Shown: piece after piece, positions 18,255-28,425 of the stretch | How positions within the stretch are numbered: the stretch's first letter is position 1 | How the letters are laid out: each line of letters begins with the position of its first letter | Assembly (NCBI RefSeq): GCF_002873135.1 | Contig: NZ_MCVI01000015.1 | Span: 1 to 44,868 of the forward strand | From: Shewanella sp. 10N.286.48.A6 | GTDB lineage: Bacteria > Pseudomonadota > Gammaproteobacteria > Enterobacterales > Shewanellaceae | Length of the DNA stretch: 44,868 bases | Direction of reading: 5' to 3' | Translations under genes and position numbers: made by a program | Notes under the pieces: model-generated | The model's database searches: none | Seen by the model: the letters and a program-made list of their open reading frames with translations, nothing else | What the model was told of the DNA's origin: nothing

Positions 18255-19409
18255 TTAGTTCAGCGCTTCTTCTAAAGCACGTAAACACAAGGCAACATTT
18301 TCGCGTCTTGCGCCGTAGCCCATCAAACCAATGCGCCAGGCTTTACCCGCCAATGCCCCAAGACCAGCACCTATTTCTAGGTTATAGTTTTCCAGCAACT
18401 GTTTACGCACTGCAGCGTCATCAACACCTTCAGGGATAAACACCGCATTGAGTTGTGGTAAACGGCACGCTTCATCAACAACAAAAGTGAGCCCTAGTTT
18501 TTCAAGGCCGGCACGCAGTAACTGATGCATATCAGCATGACGTTGCCATGCGTTTTCTAAGCCTTCATTGGCCAAAATACGTAATGACTCATGCAGTGCA
18601 TAAAGGGCATTTACAGGCGCGGTATGATGATAGCTGCGTTTTGCGCCACTATCTTTACTACCCCAATAACCCATTACCAAGGTTTGATCGAGGAACCAAC
18701 TTTGAACAGGTGTTTTACGTTGCTTTAATTTCTCAACCGCTTTGGCTGAAAAAGACACTGGCGAAATCCCAGGCACGCATGATAAACACTTTTGGCTACC
18801 TGAATAGATGGCATCAATGCCCCAATCATCCACTCGTAACTCAACGCCGCCCAGTGATGTCACCGCATCGACAATGCTTAAGCAATCATGTTGCTGCGCT
18901 AATGCGCATAAGCTTTTAGCATCAGATACTGCGCCAGTAGAGGTTTCAGCATGGACAAAGGCTAAGAATTTGGCATCAGGGTTGGCTTGCAGCGCTGCTT
19001 CAACTGCGGATACTGAAACAGGTTCGCCCCATTCGTTATCAACCACAATCGCAGTCGCGCCAACGCGTTCGACATTCTGGCGCATACGCTCGCCAAACAC
19101 CCCGTTACGACAGACGATGACTTTTTCACCTGGCTCAACAAGGTTTACAAAACAGGTTTCCATACCAGCGCTACCGGGCGCAGACACAGCTAGGGTCATT
19201 TCATTTTCAGTTTGAAATGCATATTGAATCAGCGCTTTTAGCTCATCCATCATGGCGACGAATAAAGGGTCTAAATGACCAATGGTGGGTTTTGCTTGCG
19301 CAGCAAGCACTTCAGGATAGACATCTGAAGGCCCTGGCCCCAAAAGGGTGCGGCGAGGTGGATTAAAGGCACTAATTTTTGAAACAGCATTTGACGAAAC
19401 AGATAACAT
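18255..19409 (-). CDS. Class V aminotransferase, alanine/serine-glyoxylate type
   Basis: This 384-residue PLP enzyme of the alanine-glyoxylate / serine-pyruvate aminotransferase group should transfer an amino group from alanine or serine to an oxo acid such as glyoxylate. It carries the N-terminal GPGPSDVYPEVL, the APGSAGMET cofactor-binding turn, the Asp of VDAVTSLGG, and the PLP lysine Lys207 in SGSQKCLSCVPG. The start at 19409 is set by AAGGAG seven bases upstream; the longer frame upstream is not conserved-looking. A possible promoter (TTAACG-17-TATATT) lies upstream. It follows ilvA on the same strand after 216 bases with no clear terminator, so read-through is possible. Exact substrates are not settled by sequence. 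Confidence 0.88.
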   Translation of the reverse strand: MLSVSSNAVSKISAFNPPRRTLLGPGPSDVYPEVLAAQAKPTIGHLDPLFVAMMDELKALIQYAFQTENEMTLAVSAPGSAGMETCFVNLVEPGEKVIVCRNGVFGERMRQNVERVGATAIVVDNEWGEPVSVSAVEAALQANPDAKFLAFVHAETSTGAVSDAKSLCALAQQHDCLSIVDAVTSLGGVELRVDDWGIDAIYSGSQKCLSCVPGISPVSFSAKAVEKLKQRKTPVQSWFLDQTLVMGYWGSKDSGAKRSYHHTAPVNALYALHESLRILANEGLENAWQRHADMHQLLRAGLEKLGLTFVVDEACRLPQLNAVFIPEGVDDAAVRKQLLENYNLEIGAGLGALAGKAWRIGLMGYGARRENVALCLRALEEALN

Positions 19410-19625
19410 CAAAGTCTCCTTGGCTCGAGGTCTAGTTAGTAATAGCTCAATGAAACCTACATTTTTAATTGTTTTTATGCCACCGAATATAATTTCGTTT
19501 GTGGCCACCGTTAACAGGCGACTGAGACAATAACACACAGATAACCACAAAATCGCTATCTGCATGAAATTTATTGTCATGCTCTGCTATATGCTAACAC
19601 TCGGCTGAAAATGCTCAGACTGCTA

Positions 19626-21203
19626 TTATTGAGCCGTATTTAAAAACAGCTGATAGGCTGGACTTTGGGTTTCTTCTTGATAAACAAAACCAAGCTCAGT
19701 TAAAAATTGCTGAAACGCTTCGCCGTCACTGGCGGGCACTTCAAAACCTGCTAACACACGACCGTAAGCGGCGCCGTGGTTACGATAATGGAATAGACTG
19801 ATATTCCATTGGCTTTGCAGGGTAGTTAAAAACTTAAATAACGCCCCTGGATGCTCAGGAAACTCAAAGCTGAATAAGCGTTCATCCAATGGCTCAGGCG
19901 GGTGACCACCGACCATATAACGCACATGTAGCTTGGCGGTTTCATCATGGGACAAATCTTGTACTTCAAAGCCATCGCTTTCTAGATTTGCGATAATATC
20001 ATCAAGCTCAGCTTGGCCATTTGACAGGCGAATACCTGCAAACACCACCGCTTTATCACGGCTGGAGAAACGATAATTAAACTCAGTCATGGCGCGTTTA
20101 TCTAACAGCTCACAAAAGCGTAAAAATATCCCCGGACGCTCAGGGACTTTAACCGCTAAAATAGCTTCTTTTTGCTCGCCTAGCTCGCAGCGCTCAGAGA
20201 CATAACGCAAGCTATGAAAATTGACATTAGCACCTGACAAAATCGAAGCCACTTTTAACGGCTTATCTGCGTCATTGGCCACATGCTGTAGATACTTTTT
20301 CATCCCCGCGGTTGATAACGCCCCTGCAGGTTCAGCAATGGCGCGGGTGTCTTCAAAAATGTCTTTTACTGCGGCGCAGATTTCGTCTGAGGTAACGGTA
20401 ATGACATGGTCAACATAGTCTTTGGCGACTCTAAATGGCTCTTCACCAATACGCTTAACCGCGACGCCATCAGCAAATAAACCCACTTGGCTTAGTGTTA
20501 CTGGCTCGCCCGCAGCTAATGCCGCTTTTAAACAGGCAGCATCTTCAGGCTCTACGCCAATAATTTTAACCTGTGGCATAACCGCTTTATAATAAGCCGC
20601 AATACCGGCAATTAAACCACCGCCGCCTACAGGCACAAATACCACATCAATATCACGCTGCTGTTGCAGCATTTCTTGAGCTATGGTGCCTTGACCTGCG
20701 ATCACCGCTTCATCATCAAAAGGGGCAATATACACTCGGCCTTCGGTTTCAGATAAGGCTTTGGCGTAATCATTGGCTTGATCAAATGCCTGACCGTGGA
20801 GCACCACATTGCCACCTAAGCGCTTTACCGCATCGATTTTAATTTCGGGGGTTGTCGTCGGCATCACAATCACCGCACTAATGCCAACGCTTGCCGCCGA
20901 CATTGCCACCCCTTGGGCGTGATTACCTGCAGAGGCGCATACCACACCTGCAGCAGCTTGCTCAGGGGTTAGCTGCGCAATACGATTATAGGCACCACGC
21001 AACTTAAAAGAATGCACTGGCTGCATGTCTTCACGTTTTAAATACACGTCACAGCCAAAGCGTGCCGATAGCTTTTTCATGCTCGATAGCGGCGTTACTT
21101 TGGCGACGTCATACACAGACGACAATAGGATCTTCTGTAAATATTGCTGAGCTAAGGGCATGGGCGTTAACTCCAGTTGCGTTGCTGATGCCAAGGATTG
21201 CAT
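19626..21203 (-). CDS. ilvA: Threonine deaminase (biosynthetic, two ACT-like domains)
   Basis: This 525-residue PLP enzyme converts threonine to 2-oxobutanoate, the first committed step to isoleucine. The catalytic domain holds the PLP lysine Lys67 in HSFKLRGAYN, the SAGNHAQG cofactor loop and the glycine loop PVGGGGLIAG. About 190 C-terminal residues form the two ACT-like regulatory modules (KVPERPGIFLRFCEL and FEFPEHPGALFKFL), so feedback control by isoleucine and valine is expected. Start MQSLAS is 3 bases after the ilvD stop, with AAGG in the end of ilvD. A shorter start at Met15 is possible. Last gene of ilvGMEDA. Confidence 0.96.
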   Translation of the reverse strand: MQSLASATQLELTPMPLAQQYLQKILLSSVYDVAKVTPLSSMKKLSARFGCDVYLKREDMQPVHSFKLRGAYNRIAQLTPEQAAAGVVCASAGNHAQGVAMSAASVGISAVIVMPTTTPEIKIDAVKRLGGNVVLHGQAFDQANDYAKALSETEGRVYIAPFDDEAVIAGQGTIAQEMLQQQRDIDVVFVPVGGGGLIAGIAAYYKAVMPQVKIIGVEPEDAACLKAALAAGEPVTLSQVGLFADGVAVKRIGEEPFRVAKDYVDHVITVTSDEICAAVKDIFEDTRAIAEPAGALSTAGMKKYLQHVANDADKPLKVASILSGANVNFHSLRYVSERCELGEQKEAILAVKVPERPGIFLRFCELLDKRAMTEFNYRFSSRDKAVVFAGIRLSNGQAELDDIIANLESDGFEVQDLSHDETAKLHVRYMVGGHPPEPLDERLFSFEFPEHPGALFKFLTTLQSQWNISLFHYRNHGAAYGRVLAGFEVPASDGEAFQQFLTELGFVYQEETQSPAYQLFLNTAQ

Positions 21204-21206
21204 GGA

Positions 21207-23066
21207 TTAACCTTCTAATTTACTGCGATCGCGCACAGCACCTTTATCGGCACTGGTGGCTAATAATGCATAAGCTTTAAGTGCCAAAGATACGTAACGC
21301 TCACGAGATACAGGCTTCCATGCAAGTGGCCCCTTTGCTTCCATAGCTGCGCGGCGACGCTCAAGTTCACTATCTGCAACGGCTAATTTGATTGAACGTG
21401 AAGGAATATCGATTTCAATGGTATCACCATTTTCTACCAGTGCGATGGTGCCACCAGCAGCTGCTTCTGGTGAAATATGACCGATTGATAATCCTGAGGT
21501 ACCGCCAGAGAAACGACCATCAGTAATCAATGCACATGCCTTACCTAAACCGCGAGATTTAAGGTAAGTGGTTGGGTAAAGCATTTCTTGCATACCAGGG
21601 CCGCCTTTAGGGCCTTCGTAGCGAATAACTACCACTTCACCAGCAACCACTTCACCACCTAAAATACCTGCTACGGCATCATCTTGGCTTTCATAAATGC
21701 GCGCTGTACCCACAAAGGTCAGGTTTTCTTCATCAACACCGGCCGTTTTGACAATACAGCCATTTTCAGCCACATTGCCTGAAAGTACCGCTAGGCCGCC
21801 TTCTTGGCTAAAGGCATTTTCACGGGTACGAATACAGCCTTGTTGACGATCATCATCGACACTGTCCCAATAGCAATCTTGGCTAAAGGCAGTTTGTGTT
21901 GGAATGCCTGCAGGTCCTGCACTATAAAAACGTCGTACAGCTGCATCTTGTGTTTGGGCAATATCATATTTAGCCAATACTGATTTTAAATTGCCGCCAT
22001 TATCCGCTGCCACATGGGGAACGTCACTATGCAGTAAGCCAGCTCTATCTAGCTCACCTAGAATACCCATCACCCCACCAGCACGATGAACATCTTCCAT
22101 ATGGTACTTTGGCGTTGAAGGCGCGACTTTACAAAGGTGCGGCACCAGACGCGACATTCTATCGATATCAGCCATAGTGAAGTCCACTTCACCTTCTTGT
22201 GCTGCAGCAATAAGATGCAATACGGTATTTGATGAACCGCCCATGGCAATATCTAGCGCCATGGCATTTTCAAAGGCTTTAAAAGAAGCAACATTACGCG
22301 GCAGAACACTGGCATCGTCATCACGATAATAACGGGTAGCGATATCCATGATGCGTGTGCCAGCTTCTAAAAATAAGTTACGACGCGCAGCGTGAGTCGC
22401 TAATAACGAGCCATTACCAGGTAGTGATAAACCTAAAGCTTCTGTTAAACAGTTCATAGAGTTGGCAGTGAACATACCTGAACAAGAACCACATGTTGGG
22501 CATGCACTACGTTCAATCTGCTTACTGTCTTCATCACTGACATTGGTATCAGCGCCAGCAACCATGGCATCGACTAAATCAAGTTTGATAATTTTATCTG
22601 AAAGCTTGGTTTTACCCGCTTCCATTGGCCCGCCAGAAACAAATATCACTGGGATATTGAGCCTTAGCGCTGCCATCAACATGCCAGGAGTAATTTTATC
22701 GCAGTTAGAAATACACACTAGCGCGTCTGCACAATGTGCATTAACCATGTATTCAACGCTGTCAGCAATCAGCTCACGAGATGGCAAGCTATAAAGCATG
22801 CCGCCATGACCCATGGCGATACCATCATCGACGGCGATGGTGTTAAATTCTTTGGCAATACCACCTGCTTCTTCAATTGCGCCAGCAACCAATTGGCCCA
22901 TATCTTTTAAATGCACATGGCCTGGTACGAACTGAGTAAACGAGTTCGAGATGGCAATAATTGGCTTACCAAAGTCAGTTTCTTTTACACCTGTTGCACG
23001 CCAAAGGGCGCGTGCGCCAGCCATGTTACGACCTTCGGTACTAGTTGCTGAGCGTAGTTTAGGCAT
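21207..23066 (-). CDS. ilvD: Dihydroxy-acid dehydratase
   Basis: This 619-residue iron-sulfur enzyme dehydrates 2,3-dihydroxy acids to the 2-oxo acids that precede valine and isoleucine. Start [20 protein letters not shown] aligns with E. coli IlvD and has AAGGATAAG upstream; a frame extending 12 codons further is not used. Cluster and metal ligands are in [18 protein letters not shown] and [18 protein letters not shown]. Length is normal. It is 3 bases from ilvA but 191 bases after ilvE, a gap that contains a tandem repeat. Confidence 0.97.
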   Translation of the reverse strand: MPKLRSATSTEGRNMAGARALWRATGVKETDFGKPIIAISNSFTQFVPGHVHLKDMGQLVAGAIEEAGGIAKEFNTIAVDDGIAMGHGGMLYSLPSRELIADSVEYMVNAHCADALVCISNCDKITPGMLMAALRLNIPVIFVSGGPMEAGKTKLSDKIIKLDLVDAMVAGADTNVSDEDSKQIERSACPTCGSCSGMFTANSMNCLTEALGLSLPGNGSLLATHAARRNLFLEAGTRIMDIATRYYRDDDASVLPRNVASFKAFENAMALDIAMGGSSNTVLHLIAAAQEGEVDFTMADIDRMSRLVPHLCKVAPSTPKYHMEDVHRAGGVMGILGELDRAGLLHSDVPHVAADNGGNLKSVLAKYDIAQTQDAAVRRFYSAGPAGIPTQTAFSQDCYWDSVDDDRQQGCIRTRENAFSQEGGLAVLSGNVAENGCIVKTAGVDEENLTFVGTARIYESQDDAVAGILGGEVVAGEVVVIRYEGPKGGPGMQEMLYPTTYLKSRGLGKACALITDGRFSGGTSGLSIGHISPEAAAGGTIALVENGDTIEIDIPSRSIKLAVADSELERRRAAMEAKGPLAWKPVSRERYVSLALKAYALLATSADKGAVRDRSKLEG

Positions 23067-23202
23067 TGTCTTATCCTTTCCTTGTAATACTGCTTTAACC
23101 ATTTTATTTGAGTCATTTACATGATGCGGTAACCATTGAAAGTAAACTGATTCAAATTGTAATAGTCGTTTAATTTATAATTATTTTAAATGGATTGAAG
23201 CT

Positions 23203-23259
23203 GTTTATTTAGCTCATAACTCTTGATTTAGCTCAAGGCTGCTTATTAAGCTCAAGGCT
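23203..23259 (-). repeat. Three tandem copies of a 19-bp repeat between ilvE and ilvD
   Basis: On the transcribed strand the copies read AGCCTTGAGCTTAATAAGC, AGCCTTGAGCTAAATCAAG and AGTTATGAGCTAAATAAAC, joined without spacers. The first copy overlaps the last two bases of the ilvE TAG stop codon. Copies 1 and 2 differ at 3 positions. The rest of the gap to ilvD (23067-23202) is AT-rich with no recognisable gene. Confidence 0.7.
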
Positions 23260-24187
23260 ATTGAGTTAGCGGCTCTAGCCAGCCCCACTTATCTTCTGTC
23301 TCTCCGTTAAATAAACCAAAGAAACTTTGTTGTATTTGTTGTGTCACTGGGCCACGTTTGCCTGCGCCAACCTCAATACGGTCAACGCTTCTTACTGGCA
23401 CTATTTCTGCGGCGGTGCCGGTCATGAAAATTTCGTCAGCAACATATAAAAATTCCCGCGCCATGGCTTCTTCAATCACTTCGTATCCAAGCTCTTTGGC
23501 TAACACCATAATCGTGTCACGGGTAATGCCTTTTAAGATGGCTGCGGTTGCAGGCGGGGTATATATTTTGCCATTTTTGACAATAAACAAATTGGCCCCA
23601 GCGCCTTCACTAACTAAACCGTTAGTATCTAATGCAATACCTTCATCAAAACCGTTACGCTTTGCTTCTGTAGAAATTAGCTGTGATGATAAATAATTAC
23701 CGCCGGCCTTTGCCCCTGTCGGTATGGTATTAGGTGCTAGGCGCTGCCATGATGTAACTGCGACATCAACGCCGGCATCCATGCTCTCTTCGCCAAGGTA
23801 GGCGCCCCACGAAAAAGCCGCTACGACCATATCACATTGTGCGTCAATTGGCGGGGTGATCCCCATCCCTACATCACCCATAAATATTAATGGACGAATA
23901 TAAGCGCTGGGTAAGTTATTTTTTAGCACAGAATCACTGCAAGCTTGCATGACTTGATCAAAGCTAAAAGGCACATTCATTCGATAAATTTTGGCGGAAT
24001 CAAATAAACGCTGCACGTGGTCGGTTAGCCTAAACCCTGCTGGGCCTAGATGAGTATCATAAATGCGAATACCTTCAAATACTGAAGAGCCATAATGCAT
24101 TGCATGTGTCATCACGTGTACCTTAGCATCTTGCCAAGGCATAATTTCACCGTTAAACCATATAAGTTCTGATTGTGTCGCTGCCAT
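23258..24187 (-). CDS. ilvE: Branched-chain amino acid aminotransferase (short type)
   Basis: This 309-residue fold type IV PLP enzyme carries out the last step to valine, isoleucine and leucine. It is very close to E. coli IlvE: WFNGEIMPWQDAKVHVMTHA, HYGSSVFEGIR, PLP lysine Lys160 in PTGAKAGGNYLSS, EGAGANLF, FMTGTAAEIVPV and the terminal EDKWGWLEPL. The ATG has AAGGG about ten bases upstream. It lies 33 bases after ilvM. A second, unrelated-subfamily branched-chain aminotransferase is encoded at 37837-38928. Confidence 0.96.
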   Translation of the reverse strand: MAATQSELIWFNGEIMPWQDAKVHVMTHAMHYGSSVFEGIRIYDTHLGPAGFRLTDHVQRLFDSAKIYRMNVPFSFDQVMQACSDSVLKNNLPSAYIRPLIFMGDVGMGITPPIDAQCDMVVAAFSWGAYLGEESMDAGVDVAVTSWQRLAPNTIPTGAKAGGNYLSSQLISTEAKRNGFDEGIALDTNGLVSEGAGANLFIVKNGKIYTPPATAAILKGITRDTIMVLAKELGYEVIEEAMAREFLYVADEIFMTGTAAEIVPVRSVDRIEVGAGKRGPVTQQIQQSFFGLFNGETEDKWGWLEPLTQ

Positions 24188-24220
24188 AGTCTGTCCCTTA
24201 ATCTATATCGATGAAATTGT

Positions 24221-24517
24221 TTATGCTTGCGCGGTCGTCTTTTGACTAGCTGCTGCGAATATTAGTGTATTAACATCGATAGCGGCAGGCACAGTCACGG
24301 CTTGGCAATCGATGACATCAATGAGTTTATTTAATTGATGGGTAAGCAATTCAATCACTCGCTCACTTTTGACATCAAAATGCAGCGTGACGCTACCTGC
24401 CTCGTTGAGCTGCATATTCATATTGATAATGCTAAAGCCCCGATGACGAGTCACTCTCAGCACTCGCTCCATTACTTCCGGTTGGTTGTGTAAGGTTAAT
24501 TCAACTGAATGCATCAT
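24221..24517 (-). CDS. ilvM: Acetohydroxyacid synthase II small subunit
   Basis: This 98-residue ACT-domain protein is the regulatory partner of IlvG. The family signature is visible: [25 protein letters not shown], then INMNMQLNE and [11 protein letters not shown]. Two adjacent ATG codons are available (24517 and 24514). The ATG overlaps the ilvG stop by 4 bases, which fits coupled translation of the two subunits. It is slightly longer than the E. coli protein. Confidence 0.93.
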   Translation of the reverse strand: MMHSVELTLHNQPEVMERVLRVTRHRGFSIINMNMQLNEAGSVTLHFDVKSERVIELLTHQLNKLIDVIDCQAVTVPAAIDVNTLIFAAASQKTTAQA

Positions 24518-26187
24518 GTTTGCTTCTCCATTTGATCCATCATGTCGCTATTACATGCCCCTGGCGGAACCAATGGCCACACGTTAAACGCATCATCAAT
24601 GGCTACGTGTAGCATGAAAGGTCCTGGGGTATTTAACATTTCATCGAGTGCGGCTTCGACTTGATCGGCGTGATGAATAGTTCTGCCAGGAATATCAAAA
24701 GCCGACGCCATTAACACAAAGTCTGGGTTATCTGATAAATCGGTTTCGCTATAACGTTGTTCAAAAAACAGTTGTTGCCACTGCTTAACCATGCCCAATT
24801 TTTGATTATCAATCAGTAATATTTTTACCGGCAATTTGCGGCGCTTAATTGTGGTGAGCTCTTGAACGTTCATCATAAATGAACCATCACCAGATACCGT
24901 CACCACTGTGGCATTTGGGCGCGCCACTTGCGCGCCAATAGCCGCGGGTAAACCAAAGCCCATAGTGCCAAGACCTGCACTGGATAAATGATCTTCAGGG
25001 CGGCGAAACCACATATGCTGTGCCACCCACATTTGGTGTTGGCCCACATCGCAGCTGACAACACTGTCTTCTGGTAATTTGTTTGCTAGACGGCGTAACA
25101 TTGCTGGGGCATAAATCAATTCACCCGGATGTTGATAATCCCATTGGTGTTGCTGATATAAATCTTCAATTTCTTGCTGCCATGGCGCTAATGAAAGCGG
25201 CATTGATAACGCGGGTAACACCTGTCTTAAATCTGCTGAAATTGATACATCAGCTTGGCGGAGCTTATTGATTTCTGCGATATCGATATCAAGGTGCAGC
25301 ACTTTGGCATCTTGAGCAAAGGTGGCTAATCGCCCGGTGACCCGATCATCAAATCTTGCGCCAACGACAATCAATAAATCACAGGCTTGCACGGCTAAGT
25401 TTGCCGCTTTACCACCATGCATACCGAGCATACCTAAGTAACCTTTGCAGCCATGTTCAATACTGCCAAGACCTTTTAAGGTCGCCACTGAAGGCATACC
25501 CGTTTCATTGATAAATTGACGCAAATGATCAACTGCGCCCGCCATACCTACCCCGCCGCCAACATACAAAATAGGCTTTTTAGCTTGTTGTATTAAAGCT
25601 TTAGCAGCATCTATCGCGCTTAGCTCAGCTGCGGGTTCTTCAGTAAAGCTGAGTATTGGAGTTTTGTATTCAAGCTCAGCTATTTGGATATCTTTGGGAA
25701 TATCAACTAACACAGGGCCGGGTCTGCCAGATGCGGCAATTTCAAAGGCTTTATAAAGCGTCGGGATAAGCTCATTGATATCCGTCACCATAAAGCTGTG
25801 TTTGGTGCACGATAATGACATACCAAGAACATCAATTTCTTGAAAAGCATCGGTGCCAATCACTGCCGTTGAAACTTGGCCTGTAATCGCCACCAAAGGC
25901 ACAGAATCCAGTAATGCATCAGCAAGCGAGGTGATTAAATTAGTCGCACCTGGGCCTGATGTGGCAAAACAGACTCCCGTTTTACCGCTGGCTCTAGCAT
26001 AACCCACAGCGGCAAATGCAGCGCCTTGCTCATGGCGACTCAGCAGGTGGGTAACAGGGCTACCATACAGAGCATCATAAATTGGCATAATAGCGCCACC
26101 TGGGTAACCAAATACTGTGGTTGCACCATGTGCGGCCAATACTTTAATGACTGCGTCCGCGCCTCTCATTTTTTGCCCTGATTCCAT
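24514..26187 (-). CDS. ilvG: Acetohydroxyacid synthase II large subunit
   Basis: This thiamine-diphosphate enzyme of about 557 residues condenses pyruvate with pyruvate or 2-oxobutanoate. Visible motifs are [14 protein letters not shown], the catalytic Glu in [10 protein letters not shown], the FAD-binding middle domain, and the ThDP motif [12 protein letters not shown] with the loop [13 protein letters not shown]. The frame is intact, unlike the frameshifted ilvG of E. coli K-12. Start codon is uncertain: ATG at 26193, 26187 or 26169 (the last most like E. coli). 26187 is chosen because GAGAG lies six bases upstream. First structural gene after the attenuator. Confidence 0.95.
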   Translation of the reverse strand: MESGQKMRGADAVIKVLAAHGATTVFGYPGGAIMPIYDALYGSPVTHLLSRHEQGAAFAAVGYARASGKTGVCFATSGPGATNLITSLADALLDSVPLVAITGQVSTAVIGTDAFQEIDVLGMSLSCTKHSFMVTDINELIPTLYKAFEIAASGRPGPVLVDIPKDIQIAELEYKTPILSFTEEPAAELSAIDAAKALIQQAKKPILYVGGGVGMAGAVDHLRQFINETGMPSVATLKGLGSIEHGCKGYLGMLGMHGGKAANLAVQACDLLIVVGARFDDRVTGRLATFAQDAKVLHLDIDIAEINKLRQADVSISADLRQVLPALSMPLSLAPWQQEIEDLYQQHQWDYQHPGELIYAPAMLRRLANKLPEDSVVSCDVGQHQMWVAQHMWFRRPEDHLSSAGLGTMGFGLPAAIGAQVARPNATVVTVSGDGSFMMNVQELTTIKRRKLPVKILLIDNQKLGMVKQWQQLFFEQRYSETDLSDNPDFVLMASAFDIPGRTIHHADQVEAALDEMLNTPGPFMLHVAIDDAFNVWPLVPPGACNSDMMDQMEKQT

Positions 26188-26243
26188 ATGCATCTCTCAC
26201 GCTCTGTATTGTTAATGTGCCCAGTATTTGCAGCCCTAAAACT

Positions 26244-26278
26244 AAAAAACCCCCGTTCCTTTCGGAGCGGGGGTTTTT
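26244..26278 (-). terminator. Attenuator terminator of the ilvGMEDA leader
   Basis: On the - strand CCCCCGCTCC, a GAAA loop and GGAACGGGGG form a strong stem (one C-A mismatch) followed by six T residues. It lies between the leader peptide and ilvG. GCGGGGG inside the leader coding region (26321-26327 on + as CCCCCGC) can pair with the CCCCCGC of the terminator's 5' arm, giving the mutually exclusive antiterminator. Confidence 0.9.
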
Positions 26279-26293
26279 GCAAATGTTGACTTT

Positions 26294-26389
26294 CTAACTC
26301 AGTCTTTTTGCCAAACTCCACCCCCGCGGTGATTTAATAATCACGACGGTAATAATCACAATAATGAGCTGGGCAGCTTGGTTAAACAT
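26294..26389 (-). CDS. ilvL: ilv operon leader peptide
   Basis: This 31-codon ORF starts MFNQAAQLIIVIITVVIIKS and ends with TAG at 26294-26296. The run LIIVIITVVII has six Ile (all ATT) and three Val codons, as expected for a peptide that senses charged tRNA-Ile and tRNA-Val. Downstream codons (PRGW) contain the antiterminator strand, so a ribosome stalled in the Ile/Val run would favour read-through, while one that finishes would favour the terminator. The Shine-Dalgarno is weak (AGGA 11 bases upstream). Confidence 0.88.
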   Translation of the reverse strand: MFNQAAQLIIVIITVVIIKSPRGWSLAKRLS

Positions 26390-26503
26390 AAATGACTGAA
26401 TCCTAAAAATGTCTTAAAAAATATTTGTTAATGTTGCTATAAGGTCTCGCACTTTGCCAGACTGTTTATAATTCATCCTTTATAGGAGTACCATAAAGCG
26501 ATT

Positions 26504-26533
26504 TATAAACACAACATAAAATTGTGTTGTCAA
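26504..26533 (-). promoter_or_regulatory. Candidate ilvGMEDA promoter with overlapping inverted repeat
   Basis: The - strand has a perfect -35 TTGACA (26528-26533), an 18-bp spacer and a poor -10 TTTATA (26504-26509). The spacer contains the inverted repeat ACACAA-N7-TTGTGT (26509-26527), a possible operator. The rest of 26390-26730, between the leader and ilvC, is AT-rich; no gene or convincing ilvC terminator is seen in it. Confidence 0.4.
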
Positions 26534-26730
26534 AAAAAATTCAGCTTCCCTGCCGAGACAATGCAAACAACAACAAAATCTAAAGCTATGATGGTCAACA
26601 CAAATCCGTGATAACCACCCTAAGCTTTTGATTGATTGTTTCTACTTTATGAAAGTTTTAACTTTACAAAAGTTTGATGCCTGCCCGAAAACGTAGCTGA
26701 ACAGGTACTTCACAACACAATCAACAAAAA

Positions 26731-28212
26731 TTAGTTAGCTTCAACAATACCTTTCATATCAGTCATGTAACCGCGTAATTCTGCACCGATAAACTCAACA
26801 TCGGTATGACGAATCGCTTCATTCACTTCAATTAAGCGCTTGTTATCAACGCTATTTGAACCCGCAGCTAAACCAGCACCTAATAACTCTGGTGACATTG
26901 CTTTTACGTAGTCACGTAATAGCGGCACCGCTGCATGGTTAAACAAGTAACAACCGTATTCAGCAGTATCTGAAATAACTACGTTCATTTCATATAAACG
27001 TTTGCGTGCAATGGTGTTAGCAATCAATGGCGTTTCATGTAGTGATTCGTAATAAGCTGACTCTTCAATAATACCTGCTGCAACCATGGTATCGAACGCT
27101 AGCTCTACACCGGCTTTGATCATGGCAACTAAGAAGATACCTTGGTCAAAATACGTTTGCTCATCGATGTGTTCATCTGATACTGGTGAATTTTCGAATG
27201 CTGTTTCGTTGGTTTCTGCTCTCCAACGAAGTAAGTTTGCATCGTCATTGGCCCAATCTGCCATCATAGTGCGAGAGAACTCACCACTAATAATGTCATC
27301 CATGTGCTTTTCAAATAATGGTTGAAGAATTTCTTTCAACTCTTCAGCAACTTCAAACGCCTTCACTTTGGCAGGGTTTGATAAACGATCCATCATGTTA
27401 GTGATGCCGCCATGCTTAAGTGCTTCAGTGACAGTTTCCCATCCTTGCTGAATTAACTTACTTGCATAACCTGGCTCAACACCGTCAGCGACCATTTTTT
27501 CATAACCAAGAATGGCGCCGGTTTGCAACATGCCACAAAGAATTGTTTGCTCGCCCATTAAGTCAGACTTAACTTCTGCAATGAATGATGACAATAAAAC
27601 ACCCGCTCGGTCGCCACCAGTTGCACTTGCATAAGCTTTAGCAATGGCAAGGCCATCACCTTTCGGGTCATTTTCAGGGTGAACCGCAATCAGTGTTGGC
27701 ACACCAAAACCGCGTTTGTATTCTTCACGTACTTCAGTACCTGGACACTTAGGCGCAACCATAACAACAGTGATATCAGAACGAATCTGCATACCTTCTT
27801 CAACGATATTAAAACCGTGAGAGTAAGATAATGTGGCACCTTCTTTCATCAATGGCATTACTGCATTAACAACATTTGAATGCTGTTTATCAGGTGTTAG
27901 GTTAAGCACTAAATCTGCAGCAGGAACAAGCTCTTCGAAAGTGCCTACTTTAAAACCGTTATCAGTTGCTTGCTTCCATGATGCACGTTTCTCAGCAATC
28001 GCTTGCGGACGTAATGCAAAAGAGATATTCAAGCCTGAGTCACGCATATTCAGACCTTGGTTTAGGCCTTGTGCCCCACAACCTAAGATCACGATATTCC
28101 AATCTTTAATAAAACTACAACCGTCGCTAAACTCAGTACGATCCATAAAGCGGCATTGTGCTAATTGAGCTAATTGTTGACGTAAATTCAGAGAGTTAAA
28201 ATAGTTAGCCAT
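26731..28212 (-). CDS. ilvC: Ketol-acid reductoisomerase (long, class II type)
   Basis: This 493-residue NADPH- and magnesium-dependent enzyme rearranges and reduces acetohydroxy acids. Start [20 protein letters not shown] aligns with E. coli IlvC and is backed by AAGGTGG upstream; the longer frame is rejected. Features: the nucleotide loop [26 protein letters not shown], and [18 protein letters not shown], with the duplicated C-terminal knotted domain that makes the long form. It is divergent from ilvY across 213 bases, the classical ilvYC arrangement, so IlvY activation is expected. Confidence 0.97.
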   Translation of the reverse strand: MANYFNSLNLRQQLAQLAQCRFMDRTEFSDGCSFIKDWNIVILGCGAQGLNQGLNMRDSGLNISFALRPQAIAEKRASWKQATDNGFKVGTFEELVPAADLVLNLTPDKQHSNVVNAVMPLMKEGATLSYSHGFNIVEEGMQIRSDITVVMVAPKCPGTEVREEYKRGFGVPTLIAVHPENDPKGDGLAIAKAYASATGGDRAGVLLSSFIAEVKSDLMGEQTILCGMLQTGAILGYEKMVADGVEPGYASKLIQQGWETVTEALKHGGITNMMDRLSNPAKVKAFEVAEELKEILQPLFEKHMDDIISGEFSRTMMADWANDDANLLRWRAETNETAFENSPVSDEHIDEQTYFDQGIFLVAMIKAGVELAFDTMVAAGIIEESAYYESLHETPLIANTIARKRLYEMNVVISDTAEYGCYLFNHAAVPLLRDYVKAMSPELLGAGLAAGSNSVDNKRLIEVNEAIRHTDVEFIGAELRGYMTDMKGIVEAN

Positions 28213-28278
28213 CTGAGATACCACCTTTAATTCAGAAATTTGAGACACTCCATTCTGGCAGCCAAACTGTGCAGAAGT

Positions 28279-28294
28279 TGTGATTGAGATCACT
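28279..28294. promoter_or_regulatory. Near-consensus CRP site in the ilvY-ilvC intergenic region
   Basis: TGTGA-TTGAGA-TCACT matches nine of the ten conserved bases of the CRP consensus TGTGA-N6-TCACA. It begins at the downstream edge of the ilvC -10, so bound CRP would overlap the ilvC transcription start. Confidence 0.55.
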
Positions 28295-28319
28295 ATAGCG
28301 TAAGCTCATGATTGCTCAA
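28292..28319 (-). promoter_or_regulatory. ilvC promoter
   Basis: On the - strand -35 TTGAGC (28314-28319), a 16-bp spacer and -10 TATAGT (28292-28297) lie about 80 bases before the ilvC ATG. The region between this promoter and ilvY also holds a palindrome ATTTGAACAAAT (28379-28390), a possible but unproven IlvY site. Confidence 0.5.
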
Positions 28320-28425
28320 AATGATATATTCGGCACACTACGTTTCACTTTTTGCAACGTTATTAATATATCCAGCATATTTGAACAAATTGATTTCAAG
28401 ACACTGATTTTATTAAGGCTACAAC

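Noticed and set aside
24514..26193. Possible frameshift in ilvG as in E. coli K-12
   Set aside because: The frame is continuous to the ThDP domain and C-terminus, so the gene is intact.
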